Positions 57,401 through 64,000 of a stretch of 64,000 bases of DNA are shown here, piece after piece. The stretch is from Psettodes erumei. Lineage: Eukaryota > Chordata > Actinopteri > Pleuronectiformes > Psettodidae. The translations under genes were made by a program, and so were the position numbers. Within the stretch, counting starts at the first letter, position 1; every line of letters starts with the position of its first letter. The notes beneath the pieces were generated by a model. The model saw nothing but the letters and a program-made list of their open reading frames with translations, ran no database searches and had not been told where the DNA came from. The DNA lies in the NCBI GenBank assembly GCA_016785225.1, contig JAFBJZ010000881.1, positions 270,761-334,760 on the forward strand, in the 5' to 3' direction.

Positions 57401-60400
57401 TTTTAATGTCTTTCAAACCACACAAATGTTGGGGAGAAAATGACTAATCTGCTGTTTTTGGTGCGCTAAATGGAAGGTTTTGAATGTGGAAAAAGCCTGA
57501 TCCTTTCCTACCTCTCATCACTTCGTGTCAGTCAAGTCTAAAGTGTAGCCGGTAATAGTTAAGCCCTGAAGCGGTTCATCTCCAGCGAGGCTACTTTTAT
57601 TACAAAAGCCGCTGCAGTCTGAAAAGCCTCAGATACTCTGCAAGGGGACCACACATACTGTACAGCTGACAGGACTGACTCTTCTTTCAGCCTTTAATGG
57701 ATGTCGTTTACGTTTGTCAGCAGCAAATTTAAGAGTTTTCTTTGGTTCTGAGCTGCAGCATAGCATGCACGTAAGATACACTTACGCACACACATTAGTT
57801 TTTCATCTCCGAGTGTTGGTGTTAATGGCACTGACTCATAATGGTTCCCTGTTCTCGGCGCTGAACGCTGAGCTAATGAATCGCATGTGTGCAGGCGGGT
57901 CTGTGTGTGTAAGGTACAGCTGAGCGATGGGGCCTCGCCGCTCCGTGCTGTAGGTGGTCCCGGCTGCTGAACGTGTGTGTATTGTGATAGGGTGGGCTGT
58001 AAAAGGGGGTGGTCTTTTTTTTTTTTTCTCTCTGATCCTTGGAGGTAACTTTTTTTTTTTTTTGCACGGCTCCTATACTGCATGTACATGGTGGTATTTA
58101 ATGCCACACACTTGTGCCCTCCCATAGAGTTTCAGTCAGACCGGCAGTGCTGGTAGCTGGCATCACATCACAGAGGCTTCACAGTTTGACTGAGGTGACT
58201 CAGTTGGGATGGTTTGCCTGCAAAAATCACTCCTCGGTGCCAGTGGGATTTAAGACCTGCCCCTTTCTCCCACTTCACATGCTGGTTGAACTGATATTTT
58301 GGCATCACAGTGTAGTAAACTATTAATTCCGTCTTCACCTCAACTTAAATTACAGTCTTTTTTCCCTCCTGCATGTTTTTTCCCCCCATCTGACACAGCC
58401 AAAGGCGTCAGAAAGCTATCTTTTGTAGCCTTGCTGGCTTGTTGATCTGTACTGCAAAAAAAAAATTTGTGAAGAAGCAAGGGAAATACATTTTTAAAAA
58501 CTTATAGCAACCCAACCTTAGTCAAAAATATGAATGTACATTTTGATTTTTTTTTTTTAAATATTCCATTTTCACATTTTATACCTTCAACCAGGGTGGT
58601 TTATAACATTGTAATAACGTCTTGTAGTTGTCAGTCCAATATAAATGTGCTAAGGGGATTAGCTCAATAGCGGTAGTGCTAGGTTTGCCAAGCGGTAGCA
58701 GTTTGCTCGGGCAGCTCCCACGTGGACACGGGAGAGCGTCTTGATGTATTCGCGGTCTTGCTTGGGGGGTCACATCCGCTGTCACCTCAGACTCTGCAGC
58801 CGTACCGTGAGAAACCTGTTTGCATTTCTCCCGTTATCTCTTGATTCATTGTTGCGCTTGATCAACAGCGTCTGTGCTGTGTTTCCATATTGCACAATTT
58901 ATAAACTGTGTAATCTGGTTTGCCTGCGCTTTTGCCGGACAGCAGTGAATGAGTTGCTCAGTGCAAAGCGGTTGGCGACTAACCTGCGCGCTGATCGAAG
59001 GGCGGCCACGAAAGTAGCTGTACTGATGCCAGTGGTCAAAACAGATGTTTGCCAGAGAAGCAAACATTAGACGCTGATGACCATCTCCAGACTATAGAAA
59101 TGAACGCAGCTACTCATCACGCGCGGATGAAAGGATTTTACTTTCTTCACCTGTTGTGCCTCGCCTTTATGACTAAGCTGAGAATGTTTCCTGGGAGTGA
59201 TTGTTCACTTTGCATTGCATTGCTTCACCTTTTCATGTCTCACTTTCATGTTATCAATCACTTTTTTACTCTGAGTCATCGCCGTGCTTTTCTTTGAAGT
59301 GATTGCTAATCTTTAGATGGAAGCGCGCCTCTCTAATCAAGCGCTCCCGAGCAGAGGGCACAAAAATGGAGATTTTCCTGCCCTTCCCACTTCTGTTTTT
59401 GTGTCTTTATTCCTTGCTCGCTCTTTGTTCCTGAAACAAATAAAGAGCTGTGGGATCCAGCTGCCGCATCACAGGCTGTCTTGAGGGACTACATCCTGCA
59501 GGGGTAGACAGGGGTGCAGACAGGGTGGAACAAAATAAACATACAGTCCAACATTAAAACAACAACAACTGGCTTTTAGGTCTGTTTATGCTTATTCGAT
59601 GTTACTGTCACTGAGGCCTGATCCCACGACATTGTATACTTGTAACTTAAAACAAGAATCCGGCGCATTTATGCGACACATTATTGAAGTAAAGCATCGA
59701 AGGAAAATCATGGGAAACATTCTAACAATACGCAGATGGAACAATTTGCCTAATGAACAAACCCTTTATTTTCATTTATAACATAGCCCCCCCCCCAGCT
59801 TTTCTTTCTCTGTGAATCTCCCAATAGACGTCAAAGACACCGTACATGAAGCTTCCTGTTCTCTGCTGAGAAAAAGTGAGGTGTGTCACAAGAAGGCGCT
59901 TGCATGTGCGTGTTCACGGCAACGACAAAAAAAAAAACGTCACAGGAAATATGTGTTTGTATGAGAAACAGACAAATCGTGATAAAAGGAAACGAGAGCA
60001 CAGGGGAGAGACGCTGGAGCCACAGCTCCCACATGGGCTGTAGGATGTGTCGGGGCTTGTTCCCATCCAGTCTGTAAATGATTAGCAGGATGTGGAATCG
60101 CAGCTCCACCATTCAAACCCACTGCAGGGTCGGAGACATTAACGCTCAGACGTCAGCCCCTGGGTCACGCGCTTTTCAGCTCTGAAATCTTTACGTTGCT
60201 GTCGCTTGGTGTTTGAATGTCCTGCAGCGTCAGATTTTCAATCATTGTCATAGTTTTGCAGCAATCAGATTGTGTACACACAGTTTGAACCAATGTGGCA
60301 TTATATTGCCATGTCTGGCAGCTGGGGTGCTTTATGTATAACTTTTCTGCAAGTGCACAGGCGTTCCTCAGGTTTATGCTTACCTGAAGCAGAGCCAAAT

Positions 60401-60871
60401 AAAACAAAGCATTTCGATGATGTCGCTATCGGTAACAACCGTGCAGAAGAAGTGGAAGTATGGAGGGGAAGTTGTTGACCCTGATTCTTCCCTGCACATT
60501 GTTAGCGGTGCACGCTCCTGTATTTTCAGCTTATTCACTTAAAGGATTTTATCTGCTGTACGATCTCCCAGTTCACTGTCATTCTCACAACCACTTTGTT
60601 CCCTGTGCTCTGAAACAAAATCGGGCTTGTTGTGCTTCAGCACGATAAGGCCTGCTGCTGTTGTTTTTGCCGACTCTCTCCGACTTCACCTGAAAATATA
60701 TGAAAAGCCTGATTTGAATAGCCTTAATGTACATCCATGTTTTACCTGTTCTTAAGAAAAAAATGTGTTTAAGCCTCCTTACATATTTACTTAATGTGCA
60801 CAACCTACTGTTTCTCCAGTGCCTCCTTGTGATTCCCTGTTTTTCTTCATCGCAGTGTTACATTGCCCAGG

Positions 60872-61441
60872 ATGTCTTCAAAGGCTCACAGTTCCAATAA
60901 CATTGCCCATGCCCGGCGAATGGTGCAGCAGCTGAGAATAGAGGCGAGCATTGAGAGGATAAAGGTACAGCATAACGATAAAACCCATTTTCAGTGATCT
61001 TCATTGTCTGCACTTGTCATTATGGTACTAAATCCACCATATTATATGTGCTCTCTGATGAACCTCCTCTACTATCAGTCGATTGTCACCACGGCTCCAG
61101 GTTTTTTGTTTCCATTTTGCCCAGGGGTCACACAGGTTTCATTTTGTCTAAGGAGTGTGAGACCTTGAAAACCACTTCTTTTGAGCACCTAACTTTTAGA
61201 AGTTACATAAACACAGGTCCTGTTAACCACTGGATTGGCTGATTTTTTTTTTTTGCCTGCAATCTCTTGTTCACAATTCTCTTGATCTCAAATTCTCAAT
61301 TCATTGTTTTTATAGGTATCCAAGGCCTCTGCAGACCTCATGAACTACTGCAATGAAAATGCCAGAAACGACGCTCTCCTTGTGGGCATCCCTGCTTCAG
61401 ACAATCCCTTCAAGGACAAAAAACCCTGCACTATATTGTAG
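60872..61441 (+). CDS. gng12: Guanine nucleotide-binding protein subunit gamma-12
   Basis: Gamma subunit that pairs with G-beta to form the membrane-anchored signalling dimer of heterotrimeric G proteins. Coding exons 60872-60964 and 61316-61441 give 72 residues, the same length as human GNG12. The acceptor of the start exon is at 60855 and the ATG has A at -3. It begins [20 protein letters not shown], followed by the GGL-domain helix ([19 protein letters not shown]), the [14 protein letters not shown] motif and the C-terminal CaaX box CTIL. The terminal Leu predicts geranylgeranylation of Cys69. Fish carry gng12a and gng12b; which one this is cannot be decided here. Its upstream neighbour wls is also the mammalian neighbour. 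Confidence 0.95.
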
Positions 61442-63380
61442 TGGTTGCCATTTAGCCTTTATTTGTTTATTTTTTGCTTATTAATGTTGCCATTTTCTTT
61501 TTGATGGGAGGAGTGAATGGTGGACAGTGATGGTTTCATTACCACCTGTTCTGTTAACAATTCAACCATGATTTTCTCAAAAGCAGCAGTTTGTAATAAG
61601 GTGTTCTGTGGCAACCCCCTTAGTCTGTATTATTCACTGAAACTATTGACCATGGCAGTGCCACTGTTCAGTTTGAACTTCTGACCACTAACAAAACTTT
61701 GGTTGCATGAGTTGCGATGGGCTGAGGTACATAATAATCCACAGCAGATTTTGTTTTCTGATTTTTTTTTTTTTTTTTTTTTGACCAGCACTGACACTCC
61801 TCGGTGATGGATTTGGTCCTTCCTCCGTGCAGTCTCATTTCTGTTTGGCAGTGAGTGTTTTTGCCTCTCTCTTTTGCTTCAAGTGGATTAATATGGCCAA
61901 AGTTTCACTCCCTTTAAAAGTATACTTTAAGACACCATTCTCACCAGTTTTGAAATGAGTTTTTCTTCAATTTAGATCCCTTAATTCAGGGATGAAGGTT
62001 TACATTGAGATTATACACGAATGTCACCATGATATATGTTTGATCGAGGAAGTAAGATTTGGTGTTAAAATAAACTAGAATAACTAACTAACTAGTAATT
62101 CTATTTTGTGATACCCATCATAGCTGCGGCAGCTCTGACAATCCACAGCCGTTTGATCCACTGTTTTCTTGTCTGTTATTTGCAGTATGGTTACCATGAA
62201 AAAGTGTTGCTTTTAGCTGATCAACTCATGTCGAGACAAGTTCCATATAAACATATTTATCAAAGATCATCTTTGCTCAGATTCAAGCCATTGTGATAAA
62301 ATGACCCCAGTGCTGTGATACTTTTGGTACATGTAAGATACAGAGTGAATGAAGCTAAAAAGAAAATGCTTTCTCACATTAATGCGGTACATCGTTTTTT
62401 TAAAGTTCTGTAAGTGTAAGCTGACATTGTGCGATGAAGACCTTTGGACCATGCCAAACCAGTGATACTGCATTTGAAAACATTTAAATGTGTCTGAATT
62501 TTTTTTGCCTTTTCCTCTGATAATTTCTGTGGTACGATTAGTTTAGGATGACAGCAAGCATTACACTGTGAGCCACACCTACTTGCTCATCAAAACCAGC
62601 GTCTTCATTGAGCAAATGAGTTTACGGTAGGGTGCATTAATGATAAAACCACTCTCCCGAGACTGTGCTCAAAGTTTTCAATTTTCATTTTTCATTCCAA
62701 GCTGTAATGTTTTTGTTGGTGGGGGGACTTAAATTTTGTCCTGCATGTTGTGATTCTTCGCAGGAAAATATCCGCTATGCTAAATATAATTAAAACAGAA
62801 CAGAACAGAAAAAAGGCCTTACTTACGTTGTATGTATGTATAATGAAAGACACTCTTAATGGGAGTACTTTCTTTTAAAAAAATGTTTCTATCAAACATT
62901 TTTATTTGTGGGATTTGTATCAATATGGTACCACCTGTTTTAGTCTACATGTCACTAGTTGTTCAGTCATGTTGCATTTACCTGGTGCTCCGCTTTTCAG
63001 CAGGTTTGCTCTTGTTGCCTTCTCCAAAGGGTACTTTCAGGTCTTCAAATCACCCACATCTAGTGTTATTATCCAGCTATATTTTTGTGATCATCTCTGA
63101 CAGTCAGTTCTTCTTACATGCAATAAATCATTACTGTATGCCTCTTTAGGAAAAATTCAGATTACCACTGCCTTGTCACAATTTCTGTCCATTCTGCAAC
63201 CTTGTAATGGCCTTATTGTACTATTGATAGAGTAATTTAAAACATCAAAATGTGCATTTTGATAAATGTCTTTATTAATATACCAACCTTTGTATGAAGA
63301 CTTATCCAAGATTAATAAATTGATGCATTCCTACAGTACAGAACTATACTAACTACTAAATAAAGATGTGTTGTGCTGCA
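61442..63380 (+). other. gng12: gng12 3'UTR (about 1.9 kb)
   Basis: A/T-rich sequence with a poly-T tract near 61763-61782, no coding pattern, and candidate poly(A) signals at 63122-63127, 63313-63318 and 63359-63364. A long 3'UTR is also a feature of mammalian GNG12. Confidence 0.55.
63359..63364 (+). terminator. gng12: Poly(A) signal AATAAA for gng12
   Basis: The last of three AATAAA hexamers in 240 bases, followed by a TGTTGTG-rich stretch. Earlier signals at 63122 and 63313 could give shorter forms. Confidence 0.5.
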
Positions 63381-63727
63381 CAATCAGAAGATCTGAGCAT
63401 GTGTTGACTGTTGTTTTGATAGCGCCTTCAAGTAATCCTGAGATTTATCCAATATAAAAACCTGAATGTTCAGATGGAATCTGGCTACATTGTATCAAGG
63501 GGCAATTTCTTCTCATTTGTTCTTTATTACCTTTGCCAAGGTACTTATATTTTTGTTCCTACTGACTGTTTACCCCCAAAATGTAGAAAAAAAGGTTTTT
63601 AAGTTAAACCACCTCCAGTAAAAAGTTGTTTATGTTTACCATTACTTTTTGTGTCATCCTGCAAAGAAACAGAACCAAAAACATAACCTCCATGGTGGAG
63701 GTAATGACATAGTATTCATAAATTTTA

Positions 63728-64000
63728 ACACCTTTCTTCCTATTCAGAAGTTATGAAACACTGTTTAGAGATGTTTTGGTGCATTTTTAGCCATTTTATT
63801 TTTTGACCTTTTTTGACATTTTTCCACGGAGAAAAGTTTGGCGTTTTTTCTGTTTTTGGGACATACCAAACTATGACATTTTTTCACCCTTATTTGCATT
63901 TTTGACACCTTTCTTCCTATTCAGAAGTTATGAAACACTGTTTAGAGATGTTTTGGTGCATTTTTAGCCATTTTTATTTTTTGACCTTTTTTGACATTTT
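63728..64000. repeat. Tandem repeat with a 177-bp unit, cut by the window end
   Basis: The unit beginning ACACCTTTCTTCCTATTCAG at 63728 recurs at 63905, so the period is 177 bases. The two units agree nearly perfectly over the visible overlap. Each unit contains smaller TTTTTGAC-type sub-repeats. At least 1.5 units are visible and the array continues beyond 64000. Confidence 0.85.

Larger units (their letters stand above)
39971..60855 (+). other. gng12: gng12 intron 1 (about 20.9 kb)
   Basis: No coding exon is supported. The intron holds dispersed repeats (41935-42175, 42280-42475, 43783-44050, 44960-45170, 57255-57400) and many microsatellites: (GT)n at about 46080-46107 and 49568-49597, (TA)n at about 47858-47880, (GA)n at about 55619-55638 and (GT)n at about 55694-55718. 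It also holds GC-rich islands at 45590-45720, 51930-52350 and 54570-54720 that look regulatory. The size suggests a reservoir of enhancers for gng12 or wls. Confidence 0.55.

Overview
The window is teleost fish nuclear DNA, most likely from a percomorph. It shows long GT-AG introns, dense (CA)n/(TA)n microsatellites, CpG-rich promoters, AATAAA polyadenylation signals and several ancient dispersed repeats of a kind seen in teleosts. I found no rRNA, tRNA, CRISPR or prokaryotic feature. All gene models were made by hand from reading frame, splice consensus and family knowledge.

Four protein-coding genes lie head to tail on the + strand. (1) 1-6145: the 3' half of a coiled-coil gene recognised as ccdc18; eight exons give 683 residues and the 5' part lies outside the window. 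(2) About 10515-22405: a six-domain gelsolin-family gene of the scinderin-like type (scinla/scinlb), with a noncoding first exon behind a TATA/CCAAT promoter and 16 coding exons giving 720 residues. (3) About 23085-38655: wls (Wntless/Evi/GPR177), the Wnt cargo receptor, with 12 exons and 546 residues. (4) About 39640-63380: gng12, the G-protein gamma-12 subunit of 72 residues. It has a probable noncoding first exon, an intron of about 20.9 kb and two coding exons.

The spaces between genes are small: about 4.4 kb, 0.7 kb and 1 kb. The wls-gng12 neighbourhood is also found in mammals, and human CCDC18 lies on the same chromosome arm, so the block looks ancestral. The genes do not form one pathway. 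Ccdc18 belongs to a coiled-coil family, the scinderin-like protein severs and caps actin, Wls carries lipidated Wnt, and Gng12 is a membrane-anchored signalling subunit.

No new biological system is evident. The most interesting signals are regulatory and structural: a (TG)n tract next to a 3' splice site in ccdc18, a probable 3'UTR intron in ccdc18, a TCF/LEF-type site and an overlapping upstream ORF in front of wls, a strong internal donor just before the Wls YEGL trafficking motif, a perfect CArG box and CRE in the gng12 promoter, promoter-like islands inside the gng12 intron, four copies of one dispersed repeat family, a perfect 18-bp hairpin, and a 177-bp tandem repeat entering at the right edge.
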